This document shows positions 1 through 5,841 of a stretch of 8,300 nt of DNA, one piece after another. The position numbers and the translations under genes were made by a program. How positions within the stretch are numbered: the first letter of the stretch is position 1; each line of letters begins with the position of its first letter. Location of the stretch: assembly GCA_013415575.1 (NCBI GenBank), contig JAAEES010000038.1, forward strand, positions 1 through 8,300. Direction: 5' to 3'. The notes under the pieces were generated by a model. The model did not search any database, was not told where the DNA came from, and saw only the letters and a program-made list of their open reading frames with translations. The stretch is from Methanomicrobiales archaeon (GTDB taxonomy: Archaea > Halobacteriota > Methanomicrobia > Methanomicrobiales > Methanospirillaceae).

Positions 1-395
1 GGCCATTTGCGATAGTGCTCGCGGATCGGGCGGAGCTGGTGGTGGCCGTTGACCTCAACCCGGGTGCGGTCCGCCTCATGGAGATGAATATACGGGTGAA
101 CCGTGCAGGAAACGTGCTCCCGTTTCTCGCCGACGCCTCCCGGGTCCGTGCAGTGCTTCCCTGGACCTTTGACCGCATCATCATGAACCACCCGACCGGG
201 TCTCTTCCCTTTCTTCCGGAGGCCTTCGCCCTCTGCAGGCCGGGAGGATCGATCCACTGCTACGTTCTCCAGAGCGCCGAAGGGGAAGCCCTCCCGGAGC
301 TCCGGAAATATCCCGTCCGGGAGGTAACGGAACGATACGTCCGTTCGTATTCACCGGGCAGGTGGCATGCGGTCTATGATATCACGGTGGGGTGA
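1..395 (+). CDS. Trm5-family class I SAM-dependent tRNA methyltransferase, C-terminal part (5' end outside window)
   Basis: The reading frame is already open at the left edge (first whole codon at position 3) and ends at TGA 393-395, so about 130 C-terminal residues are visible. The first codons read PFAIVLA, the end of the SAM-binding motif I of a Rossmann-fold methyltransferase. Then come VVAVDLNPGAV (the acidic residue that holds the SAM ribose), a helix ending in NIRVNR, and DRIIMNHP. Trm5 enzymes carry an N-x-P motif at that last position, and the tail RYVRSYSPGRWHAVYDITV also resembles Trm5. Family members methylate N1 of guanosine 37 in tRNA, which prevents frameshifting. A Tyw2-like wybutosine enzyme is the main alternative; the retained N and P favour Trm5. 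The substrate-recognition N-terminal domains are not in the window, so the subfamily is uncertain. Confidence 0.8.
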   Translation, partial: PFAIVLADRAELVVAVDLNPGAVRLMEMNIRVNRAGNVLPFLADASRVRAVLPWTFDRIIMNHPTGSLPFLPEAFALCRPGGSIHCYVLQSAEGEALPELRKYPVREVTERYVRSYSPGRWHAVYDITVG

Positions 396-574
396 GGGCA
401 GATCCCGGTTGCTTCCCCGTGAACAGGAATTATACTCCGCCGCGCAGCGGCATCCCGGTTATGATAACATCCGGGACGAGCACACACCTGTCACGTGGTG
501 GAGAAAACGGCACTCTGAAAGAAAATGCAATATCCTGATGATCTCTCCGACAATCACAGAAAAGAAAATTGGAA
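396..574. other. Convergent intergenic spacer with two adjacent inverted repeats
   Basis: This 179-bp spacer lies between the 3' end of the methyltransferase gene and the 3' end of the DUF35 gene on the opposite strand. It holds two small hairpins back to back. At 439-451 GCCGC and GCGGC flank a 3-base loop. At 454-475 CCCG-GTTAT, a single G, ATAAC, a 3-base bulge and CGGG can pair. No T-run follows either one. The end nearest the DUF35 gene (about 555-580) is A-rich. I see no credible gene, promoter or RNA gene here. Confidence 0.45.
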
Positions 575-967
575 TTATTCAGCCGGCACGTACTTGGTCC
601 CGTAGTAGATGACCCCGCTGTCTCCGTCGGCGGCGATCTTCCGGAACACCGGTTTCACCCGCATCCCGATACGAACCTCCTCCGGTGCGCAGACCAGCTG
701 TGCGGTGATCCGGGGGCCTTCATCGAGTTTCACGATTGCCAGGACGTAGGGGGTCATCTGCTCGAACTGCTCGCTCGCCGTCCGGATGACCGTGTGGGTC
801 ACCACGGTTCCCTTCCCGGAAAACTTGTAATCGACAATATTCCCGGCCCTGCGGCAGTCGGGGCAGAAGGACCGTGGCGGGAAGAAGTACCGGCCGCAGG
901 TGGTGCAGGTGGTCCCGATCAGGTTGTAACGCTGGGGGATCTTTCTCCAGAATCGTGCTACGGACAT
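575..967 (-). CDS. DUF35 zinc-ribbon/OB-fold protein, bridging partner of thiolase and HMG-CoA synthase
   Basis: This is a protein of about 130 residues with an N-terminal helix (RFWRKIPQRYNLIG), a zinc ribbon with two CxxC pairs (C21, C24, C35, C38 counted from the ATG start) and a C-terminal OB-fold. That is the DUF35 architecture. In archaea the DUF35 protein holds acetoacetyl-CoA thiolase and HMG-CoA synthase in one complex. It helps pass acetoacetyl-CoA between them, so the unfavourable thiolase reaction is pulled forward. Gene order fits: it is last in the operon, directly after both enzymes. Two starts are possible. The GTG at 976 overlaps the thiolase stop as GTGA but has its G-rich run too close. 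The ATG at 967 has GGGGGTG about 8 bases upstream, so I prefer it. The alternative adds three residues. Confidence 0.9.
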   Translation of the reverse strand: MSVARFWRKIPQRYNLIGTTCTTCGRYFFPPRSFCPDCRRAGNIVDYKFSGKGTVVTHTVIRTASEQFEQMTPYVLAIVKLDEGPRITAQLVCAPEEVRIGMRVKPVFRKIAADGDSGVIYYGTKYVPAE

Positions 968-972
968 GGTGG

Positions 973-2136
973 TCACACCCCCAGGATGTGCACGGCGACG
1001 GTAGCACCGGTGCCCCCAACGTTGTGGGTCATACCGATTGCTGCCCCGTCAATCTGGCGTTTTCCTGCCTCTCCGCGGAGTTGCTGGACGATCTCAAAGA
1101 CCTGCTTGATCCCGGTCGCCCCGACCGGGTGGCCGCAGGCCTTCAGGCCGCCGCTGGTATTGACCGGGATATCTCCGTCAAGTGCGGTTACCCCTTCTGC
1201 GGTCAGGCGTCCCGCCTCCCCCTTCCGGCAGAACCCGAGGTCCTCGATGGCGCAGATTTCGGCGATGGTGAAGCAATCGTGAACCTCGACGAGATCGATG
1301 TCTGCGGTGGAGAGCCCGGCCATCGCAAACGCGCGCCTGCCCGCCGCAACCGAAGCATCGAGTGTGCTGATGTCACGCCGGTCATGGAGGGTGATGGTGT
1401 CGCTTGCCTGGGTACTGGCCAGCACCTTCACCGGGGTGTCGGTAAATTCACGTGCCCGGTCAAGGGGTGCGAGGACAACCGCTGCAGCCCCGTCCGTGAT
1501 AGGGGAACAGTCGAAGAGCCGGAGCGGGTCGGCAACCAGTGATGACTTGAGCACGGTATCGATGGTGATTTCCTGCTGGAACTGGGCGATGGGGTTCCGC
1601 GCCCCGTTGAAGTGGTTCTTGACTGCCACCTGCGCGAGCTGCTCCCGGGTGAGGGGGTAGCGGCTCATGTAGTCGGTGGCGATCATGGCATAGAGTCCCG
1701 GAAATGTCGCCCCCACGAACCCCTCCCATTCGCGATCAGCCGCTCCGGCGAGCGTATCGACGCTCGCCCCGGAAGCCACATCGGTCATCTTCTCGACCCC
1801 GGCAGCGACCACGATATCCTCCATACCGGAGGCTACAGCAATGACCGCCTGGCGGAAGGAGAGCCCTCCCGATGCACACGCGGCCTCGACCCGGGTCGCG
1901 GGGATGTGGTGGGTTGCAAGTCCGGCATAGTCGGCGATGAGAGCTCCGATATGCTCCTGCTCGATGAACCGGCCGGCACTCATGTTCCCGACATACAGTC
2001 CGTCGATTTGCTCGCCGGCAACTCCGGCATCCTCGAGTGCGAGTATGCCAGCCTCCACGAAGAGGTTCCGGAACGAAGTGTTCCATTTCTCTCCGAAGGT
2101 GGTACATCCTGCCCCGATCACGGCAACGTCTCTCAT
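973..2136 (-). CDS. Acetyl-CoA C-acetyltransferase (archaeal SCP2-type thiolase)
   Basis: This 387-residue thiolase condenses two acetyl-CoA into acetoacetyl-CoA, the first step of the mevalonate route to archaeal isoprenoid lipids. The nucleophilic cysteine is C87 in EAACASGG. H286 lies in EVHDCFT, where classical thiolases have NEAFA, and H336 lies in CGHPVGATG. The C-terminus reads LRGEAGKRQ...HNVGGTG and lacks the classical CxG loop cysteine. Both traits belong to the SCP2/SCP-x branch and to the archaeal acetoacetyl-CoA thiolases. The length is normal and the frame is intact. Its ATG overlaps the HMG-CoA synthase stop as ATGA, so the two are probably translationally coupled. Its own stop overlaps the possible GTG start of the DUF35 gene. 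Substrate assignment to acetoacetyl-CoA rests on this operon context. Confidence 0.93.
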   Translation of the reverse strand: MRDVAVIGAGCTTFGEKWNTSFRNLFVEAGILALEDAGVAGEQIDGLYVGNMSAGRFIEQEHIGALIADYAGLATHHIPATRVEAACASGGLSFRQAVIAVASGMEDIVVAAGVEKMTDVASGASVDTLAGAADREWEGFVGATFPGLYAMIATDYMSRYPLTREQLAQVAVKNHFNGARNPIAQFQQEITIDTVLKSSLVADPLRLFDCSPITDGAAAVVLAPLDRAREFTDTPVKVLASTQASDTITLHDRRDISTLDASVAAGRRAFAMAGLSTADIDLVEVHDCFTIAEICAIEDLGFCRKGEAGRLTAEGVTALDGDIPVNTSGGLKACGHPVGATGIKQVFEIVQQLRGEAGKRQIDGAAIGMTHNVGGTGATVAVHILGV

Positions 2137-3185
2137 TTCTGCATCACGATCTTTCCTTTGTGTCTCGCGTACTGTGCATAGTCAACGTAGATGGGGTTGG
2201 CGAGCAGCTGCTCAACGCTGGGTGCGGCATCCCGCCGGAACGCATCTGACTCGATAGCATCGGTCACTTCAATGTCAAAGGCATCGCTCCCGGCACCTGA
2301 GCCGAAGGAGGCCACAAAGATACGGTCGCCGGCTGCTGCGACATCAAGTGTAGCCGCAAGCCCGATCATCGAAGACCCGCTGTAGGTGTTGCCGAGCCGC
2401 GGGACCACCAGACCGGGTTTGATCTGTTCCGGTGAGAACCCGATGATCTTTGCCACCCGCTGGGGAAACTTCGCATTCGGCTGGTGGAAGACGGCGTAGG
2501 TGTAGTCCTTCGGGCTTTTTCCGGTCTGCTCGAAGAGCAGCCGGACTGCACCCTCGACATGCTTGAAGTATCCCGGCTCTCCGGTAAACCGGCCGCCATG
2601 CCGCGGGTAGTCCTGACCCTCGCGGCGCCAGAAATCGGGGGTGTCGGTGGTAAACGAGCAGGTGCGGTGGATAAGGGCGATCGGGTCATCCCTGCCGATC
2701 ACGTAGGCAGCACCACCTGCTGCGGCGGTATATTCAAGAGCATCGCTGGGGGCTCCCTGCGCCACATCGGAACCGATGGCAAGACCATACCGGATCATGC
2801 CGCTCTTGGCAAGCCCCATGCAGGTCTGGATTGCCGCGGTTCCTGCCTTGCAGGCAAACTCATAGTCGGCGGCGGTCATGCAGGGGGTGGCCCCGACAGC
2901 CTCCCCGACCGTGCAGGCGGTAGGCTTGACCGCGTAGGGATGGGATTCCGAACCGACGTAGACCGCTTCGATGGCGCAAGGGTCAATCGTCCTTCGTGCC
3001 AGGGCGTTCCTGGCCGCCTCGACCGCAATCGTGGCGGTGTCCTCGTCAAGGTCGGGGACCGACTTCGAGAAGACGCCGAGTCCTCCGGTGATGTCATCGG
3101 CATTGGCGCCCCAGACCCTGGTGATCTCTTCGACCTTAATCCTGTACCGGGGGATGTATACCCCGTAGGTGATGATTCCTACCAT
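2133..3185 (-). CDS. Hydroxymethylglutaryl-CoA synthase, archaeal type
   Basis: The enzyme condenses acetyl-CoA with acetoacetyl-CoA to give HMG-CoA, the second mevalonate-pathway step. The 350-residue protein has the thiolase-like fold with the expected triad: E80 in VGSESHPYAVKPT, the acyl-accepting C112 in YEFACKAGT and H234 in VFHQPNAKF. It also has RLGNTYSGS (about 263-271) and the C-terminal SFGSGAGSDAF loop. The length is typical of archaeal enzymes and shorter than eukaryotic ones. The ATG start at 3185 has GAGGG roughly 9 bases upstream and overlaps the end of the regulator gene by 7 bases. Its stop overlaps the thiolase start as ATGA. This packing implies one transcript and coordinated amounts of the two enzymes, which form a complex with the DUF35 protein in characterised methanogens. 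Confidence 0.96.
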   Translation of the reverse strand: MVGIITYGVYIPRYRIKVEEITRVWGANADDITGGLGVFSKSVPDLDEDTATIAVEAARNALARRTIDPCAIEAVYVGSESHPYAVKPTACTVGEAVGATPCMTAADYEFACKAGTAAIQTCMGLAKSGMIRYGLAIGSDVAQGAPSDALEYTAAAGGAAYVIGRDDPIALIHRTCSFTTDTPDFWRREGQDYPRHGGRFTGEPGYFKHVEGAVRLLFEQTGKSPKDYTYAVFHQPNAKFPQRVAKIIGFSPEQIKPGLVVPRLGNTYSGSSMIGLAATLDVAAAGDRIFVASFGSGAGSDAFDIEVTDAIESDAFRRDAAPSVEQLLANPIYVDYAQYARHKGKIVMQK

Positions 3186-3889
3186 TGCTCTTCCCTCAAA
3201 ACGCGCACGATCTCCTCAGTCCCCATCGTGGTGCAGAGCACGGTGATGTGATCCCGCTCCGCCATCTTGGGCACGAGCGGGTGGACGAGTTCCGGCTCGA
3301 TTCCCTGGAGCACCACGCACCGTGGTTTGAAAGGGGTCACCCTGATCGCCACCATGGGCGATTTGCCGGAGGTCACTTCGGTAAAAATAAGGGCCCGTTC
3401 CGTGCTCCAGCCGTAGATACGGTTAAACTCATTCGATGAGAGCTGGGTGATCGCGTTGAGACTGTTGATGATCGTATATCCGAAGATTGACTGGGAAAGG
3501 GAGCCACAGACGGTCTTGCAGGAAAGAACTCCCGCGAACGAATTCAACGGGACCGGCTGCGGGTAATCATGGATGTCATAGATGACATTGTCATCGATGT
3601 CTGCATAGAGGATCTTTCCGAACTTCTTGATGTACTTGCCACCGTTCGCCTCATCGATAGAGAGGATCGTGTCCACGATCTTTCCAACAACGGCGGTTCC
3701 GGGGCTCTTTCTCCTCCCGCTCTCGTAATCGCTGATGACCGAGGGTGAGACATCGAGCCGTTCGGACAGCACTCCCTGGGGGATGTTGAAGCTCATCCTC
3801 CATTTCTTCAGGGCTTTCCCCGGAGAGTCTGAAAGCGTTATCTCGCCGGCCATCTTCTCTGCAAGCTGATGACGCAAATCAGATTTCAT
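3179..3889 (-). CDS. XRE-type HTH transcriptional regulator heading the mevalonate operon
   Basis: About 236 residues. Residues 24-75 form a Cro/C1-type helix-turn-helix; the recognition helix lies around SPSVISDYESGRRKSP. The rest (about 80-236) is a conserved-looking domain of unknown ligand, including FGYTIINSLNAITQLS and MVAIRVTPFKPRCVVLQG. It resembles the archaeal predicted-regulator group I recall as COG1709, as in M. jannaschii MJ1545; this is from memory. The frame stays open upstream to an ATG at 3943. I chose 3889 because a TATA element at 3916-3925 lies about 27 bp before it, which predicts a nearly leaderless mRNA; the longer start would place the promoter inside the gene. Being first in the operon, it probably controls HMG-CoA synthase, thiolase and DUF35, and perhaps itself. 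Activator or repressor cannot be told from sequence. Confidence 0.87.
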   Translation of the reverse strand: MKSDLRHQLAEKMAGEITLSDSPGKALKKWRMSFNIPQGVLSERLDVSPSVISDYESGRRKSPGTAVVGKIVDTILSIDEANGGKYIKKFGKILYADIDDNVIYDIHDYPQPVPLNSFAGVLSCKTVCGSLSQSIFGYTIINSLNAITQLSSNEFNRIYGWSTERALIFTEVTSGKSPMVAIRVTPFKPRCVVLQGIEPELVHPLVPKMAERDHITVLCTTMGTEEIVRVLREEQW

Positions 3890-3914
3890 GGCATATGATG
3901 AGGACAGGGGGGTT

Positions 3915-3925
3915 GATATAATTAA
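3915..3925 (-). promoter_or_regulatory. TATA element of the regulator/mevalonate operon
   Basis: Read on the minus strand the element is TTAATTATATC. Its centre is about 27-30 bp before the ATG at 3889, so transcription should begin within a few bases of the start codon. No Shine-Dalgarno motif is visible between them, which fits a leaderless message. Confidence 0.6.
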
Positions 3926-3931
3926 CGAATA

Positions 3932-3969
3932 GGTATTCGACATTCCGCGAAGTAGGAGAAAAGATACCC
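3932..3969. promoter_or_regulatory. Candidate operator: inverted repeats between two divergent TATA boxes
   Basis: TTCG-N8-CGAA occupies 3936-3951, and outer arms GGTAT (about 3933-3937) and ATACC (about 3965-3969) also face each other. The site lies upstream of both TATA elements, where either the XRE regulator or RbkR could act on both operons. The arms are short and imperfect, so this is only a candidate. Confidence 0.25.
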
Positions 3970-3981
3970 ATAAATAATAAG
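3970..3981 (+). promoter_or_regulatory. TATA element of rbkR-ribB
   Basis: The run TAAATAATAA at 3971-3980 is centred about 25 bp before the ATG at 4001. That is the archaeal distance from TATA box to transcription start, so the transcript should begin at or next to the start codon. There is no Shine-Dalgarno sequence in between. The TTG at 3992 is therefore unlikely to be the start. Confidence 0.6.
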
Positions 3982-4000
3982 CATCTCAATTTTGATAAGT

Positions 4001-4666
4001 ATGATCATGCCTGAGGATCTCCAGTGTCTCAAAGCGCTGGCCCTCATGGGAGGGCTGAAAGGGCCGGTATGGGTCTCCTCCCAGTCGCTCGGGAGCACGC
4101 TCGGCACCAGCCCGCAGACCGCTTCCAGGCGCCTCCAGTCCCTCGAGCGGCAGATGCTGCTCACCCGGTCGGTAAACCCGGACGGGCAGTACATCACCAT
4201 CGCCCGGAGCGGTGAGGAGGAGCTCAGGCGCGAGTACTCGGAATACTGCCGGATCTTCTCACAGGAATCCGGGGAATACTCCCTCCAGGGATCGGTCATT
4301 TCCGGGCTCGGGGAGGGGAAGTACTACATGAGCCTGGACCACTATGTGGCACAGTTTTCCCGTGCCCTCGGGTTCATCCCCTACCCCGGGACTCTCAATA
4401 TCAGGCTCGATCCATCCAGCCTCCCGATACGGAAACGGCTGGACCAGCGGGATTGGATCCCCATCGAGGGGTTTTCCGCAGATGAGCGCACATTCGGGAA
4501 CGCCCGCTGCCTGCCCTGCCGGATACGGCAGACCCCCTGCGGGATCGTCATCCCGGGCAGATCGCATTACCCTGATGACATTCTGGAAATCATCGCCCCG
4601 GTCTCACTCCGGGAAGCGTACGGACTTGAGGATACCGATATGGTAACTGTTGAGGTGGCACCATGA
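4001..4666 (+). CDS. rbkR: RbkR: winged-helix regulator fused to CTP-dependent riboflavin kinase
   Basis: 221 residues from the ATG at 4001. Residues about 1-80 form a winged helix-turn-helix, with recognition helix around TSPQTASRRLQSLERQ. Residues about 95-221 are the archaeal riboflavin kinase (RibK) domain: GLGEGKYYMSL at 102-112 and PGTLNIRLD at 129-137, where G-T-L-N contributes nucleotide and metal ligands. The C-terminal part reads CGIVIPGRSHY and IIEAPVS-like IIAPVSLREAYGL. This kinase makes FMN from riboflavin using CTP instead of ATP. The two-domain form is the known archaeal regulator RbkR, which binds DNA upstream of riboflavin genes; stand-alone RibK proteins lack the helix domain. 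It is co-transcribed with ribB (ATGA overlap), so it probably controls its own operon. A second in-frame ATG at 4007 is possible. Confidence 0.92.
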   Translation: MIMPEDLQCLKALALMGGLKGPVWVSSQSLGSTLGTSPQTASRRLQSLERQMLLTRSVNPDGQYITIARSGEEELRREYSEYCRIFSQESGEYSLQGSVISGLGEGKYYMSLDHYVAQFSRALGFIPYPGTLNIRLDPSSLPIRKRLDQRDWIPIEGFSADERTFGNARCLPCRIRQTPCGIVIPGRSHYPDDILEIIAPVSLREAYGLEDTDMVTVEVAP

Positions 4667-5337
4667 TAGAAGAGGCACTAAAAGCACTGCGGGAGGGGAA
4701 GTTCATCCTTCTCTACGATTTTGACGACCGGGAAGGAGAGACTGATTTCGCCATCAGGGCAGACCGGGTGAGCCCGGCCGATGTGGCGCGCATGCGCAGG
4801 GACGGCGGTGGTCTGATCTGCACCGCAATTCCCGCCCGTTCGGCAGACCGGCTCAGGCTCCCGTTTGCAACCGAGCTGCTCCGCTCCTACCCTGATACAG
4901 CAGGGATGATCGGACAGAACCCCTACGACACGAAGAACCGCTCCTCCTTCTCGCTCTGGGTCAACCACCGCGATACCTGGACGGGGGTGACCGACAATGA
5001 CCGCGCTCTGACCATCAATGCCATCGCCAACCAGGTCAGGGTGAGCCTGAACGGGGGAGGGGCCGACTTCCACGATCAGTTCCGCTCTCCCGGGCATGTC
5101 GCCATTCTCCGGGCTGATGAAAACCTCCTCAACCAGCGGCGGGGCCAGACCGAGCTCTCCATCGCCCTGGCCCAGATGGCAGGGATCACACCGGCGGTCA
5201 CCATCTGCGAAATGCTCGATGAGCGATCCGGCCGTGCCCTCTCGAAAGCCGATGCCCGGGCGTATGCCCGGAACCACGATCTCGTGTTCATCGAGGGATC
5301 GGAAGTCCTTGAGTTCTGGGAAAAGGCCTCCGGCTGA
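4663..5337 (+). CDS. ribB: 3,4-dihydroxy-2-butanone-4-phosphate synthase
   Basis: This enzyme converts ribulose 5-phosphate to 3,4-dihydroxy-2-butanone 4-phosphate plus formate, supplying the four-carbon unit of the riboflavin xylene ring. The 224 residues match a stand-alone RibB with no GTP cyclohydrolase II domain, as is usual in archaea. Visible landmarks are the acidic metal-binding loop DFDDREGETDF (19-29), GGGLICT (48-54), TGVTDNDRALTI (107-118), FRSPGHV with catalytic H145, RRGQTEL (159-165) and the ICEM segment at 181-184. No key residue is missing. The start overlaps the rbkR stop as ATGA, indicating translational coupling. The pair therefore joins one riboflavin precursor step to the conversion of riboflavin to FMN, probably under RbkR control. 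Confidence 0.96.
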   Translation: MIEEALKALREGKFILLYDFDDREGETDFAIRADRVSPADVARMRRDGGGLICTAIPARSADRLRLPFATELLRSYPDTAGMIGQNPYDTKNRSSFSLWVNHRDTWTGVTDNDRALTINAIANQVRVSLNGGGADFHDQFRSPGHVAILRADENLLNQRRGQTELSIALAQMAGITPAVTICEMLDERSGRALSKADARAYARNHDLVFIEGSEVLEFWEKASG

Positions 5338-5347
5338 TCGCCACCAG

Positions 5348-5359
5348 CATATCTTTTTT
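5348..5359 (+). promoter_or_regulatory. TATA-like element of the ferredoxin gene, overlapping a T-run after ribB
   Basis: CATATC followed by six T (5354-5359) lies 11-22 bases after the ribB stop. It could be both the U-rich stop signal for rbkR-ribB and the TATA box of the next gene. It is about 47 bp before the ferredoxin ATG, leaving room for a leader of about 20 bases with a ribosome-binding site. Confidence 0.4.
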
Positions 5360-5385
5360 CCCTCGCAGGCCGAATACTGGCGACA

Positions 5386-5391
5386 GAGGAA
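5386..5391 (+). promoter_or_regulatory. Ribosome-binding site of the ferredoxin gene
   Basis: GAGGAA lies 7 bases before the ATG at 5399 and fixes that start. This gene has a leader, unlike the predicted leaderless rbkR start. Confidence 0.6.
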
Positions 5392-5398
5392 TCCCTGA

Positions 5399-5620
5399 AT
5401 GATTGTGAAAATAACCCGGGATGAATGCGTCAGCTGCGGGACATGCACCGATGTATGCCCCGAATTTTTCGAACTTGGTGAAGAGGATACCCGGAGTCAG
5501 GTTGCAGAACAGTACCGGAACGACGGGAAACGGGACGAGGGAACCGTGCCTCCGGAACTTGAGGCGTGTGTCACGGAGGCGGCCGATCTCTGTCCGGTCC
5601 AGGTCATACTCCTTACATAA
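5399..5620 (+). CDS. Small mono-cluster ferredoxin
   Basis: A 73-residue soluble electron carrier. C10, C13 and C16 (CVSCGTC) plus C65 before a proline (CPVQVI) are the ligands expected for one [4Fe-4S] cluster. C20 and C57 are placed like the disulfide pair of mono-cluster ferredoxins such as those of Desulfovibrio gigas and Pyrococcus. There is no second CxxCxxCxxxCP, so this is not a 2[4Fe-4S] ferredoxin. An acidic, polar stretch (about 26-52) separates the two halves. The gene probably has its own promoter after ribB. Its redox partner cannot be told from context; no oxidoreductase gene lies alongside. A [3Fe-4S] form is possible in this family, but C13 is present here, which favours four irons. 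Confidence 0.93.
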   Translation: MIVKITRDECVSCGTCTDVCPEFFELGEEDTRSQVAEQYRNDGKRDEGTVPPELEACVTEAADLCPVQVILLT

Positions 5621-5622
5621 CC

Positions 5623-5790
5623 CTATTTTTTTACCAGGGCCCGGAGGGCATCATCAGGGAGCATCCGGGCGATGGATACTTTCGTCGGGCAGCGGCCCGG
5701 TTTGATCCCCTGGGCTTTCGCCGCCTCCTTCAGGGTCTTCAGATCCAGGTTCTGTAGCAGTTCGCGCATCTCCTGCTCATCCATAGTCAT
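5623..5790 (-). CDS. Small SAP/Rho_N-like protein, 55 residues, unknown role
   Basis: On the minus strand a frame runs from ATG at 5790 (a second ATG lies at 5784) to TAG at 5623-5625, giving MTMDEQEMRELLQNL... and ending in RALVKK. The middle, LDLKTLKEAAKAQGIKPGR, then TKVSIARMLP, has the helix-loop-helix spacing of SAP or Rho N-terminal motifs, which bind nucleic acid or act as small docking domains. A single cysteine (C34) lies in GRCPTK. The start is supported by a TATA-like run at 5811-5820 about 25 bp upstream, implying a leaderless message. It follows the RPA-associated gene on the same strand by 51 bp, so a DNA-linked role is tempting but unproven. Its 3' end is two bases from the ferredoxin stop. 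Confidence 0.68.
   Translation of the reverse strand: MTMDEQEMRELLQNLDLKTLKEAAKAQGIKPGRCPTKVSIARMLPDDALRALVKK
5626..5632 (+). terminator. T-run terminator after the ferredoxin gene
   Basis: Seven T begin 6 bases after the ferredoxin TAA. U-runs alone can end transcription in archaea. The same bases encode the last residues of the convergent small gene on the other strand (lysines just before its TAG). Confidence 0.5.
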
Positions 5791-5810
5791 CACGCGAACA
5801 TGTCCGCGCT

Positions 5811-5820
5811 AAAAAATAAA
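5811..5820 (-). promoter_or_regulatory. TATA-like element before the small SAP-like gene; also a possible U-rich stop for the RPA operon
   Basis: On the minus strand this reads TTTATTTTTT. It is centred about 26 bp upstream of the ATG at 5790, matching TATA spacing for a leaderless transcript. It also lies 22 bases after the stop of the RPA-associated gene, so it could end that transcript. Confidence 0.45.
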
Positions 5821-5841
5821 GGTTGCGAGGGGATACCGCTC

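Noticed and set aside
535..570. Possible C/D-box RNA from a CTGATGA motif in the spacer
   Set aside because: The C-box first base is not a purine and no CTGA D box follows at a suitable distance; no terminal stem is visible.
367..612. 81-codon plus-strand frame in the spacer after the methyltransferase gene
   Set aside because: It begins inside the methyltransferase gene and ends inside the DUF35 gene, with no ribosome-binding site and no recognisable sequence features.
569..1282. 237-codon open frame on the plus strand opposite DUF35 and thiolase
   Set aside because: It lies antisense to two well-supported genes, has low-complexity proline- and arginine-rich sequence, and no family features. 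GC-rich coding DNA gives such frames by chance.
1612..2181. 189-codon plus-strand frame opposite the thiolase gene
   Set aside because: It is entirely antisense to a thiolase with an intact catalytic set, and has no recognisable domain or promoter.
2484..3251. 255-codon plus-strand frame opposite HMG-CoA synthase
   Set aside because: Antisense shadow rich in glycine and arginine with no domain; the opposite strand encodes a complete HMG-CoA synthase.
3890..3943. Upstream ATG at 3943 as the regulator start
   Set aside because: The extra 18 residues would contain the TATA element, and the spacing to the ATG at 3889 fits a leaderless start.
4678..5448. 256-codon minus-strand frame opposite ribB
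   Set aside because: It mirrors the codon periodicity of ribB and runs into the ferredoxin leader; no protein family is recognisable.
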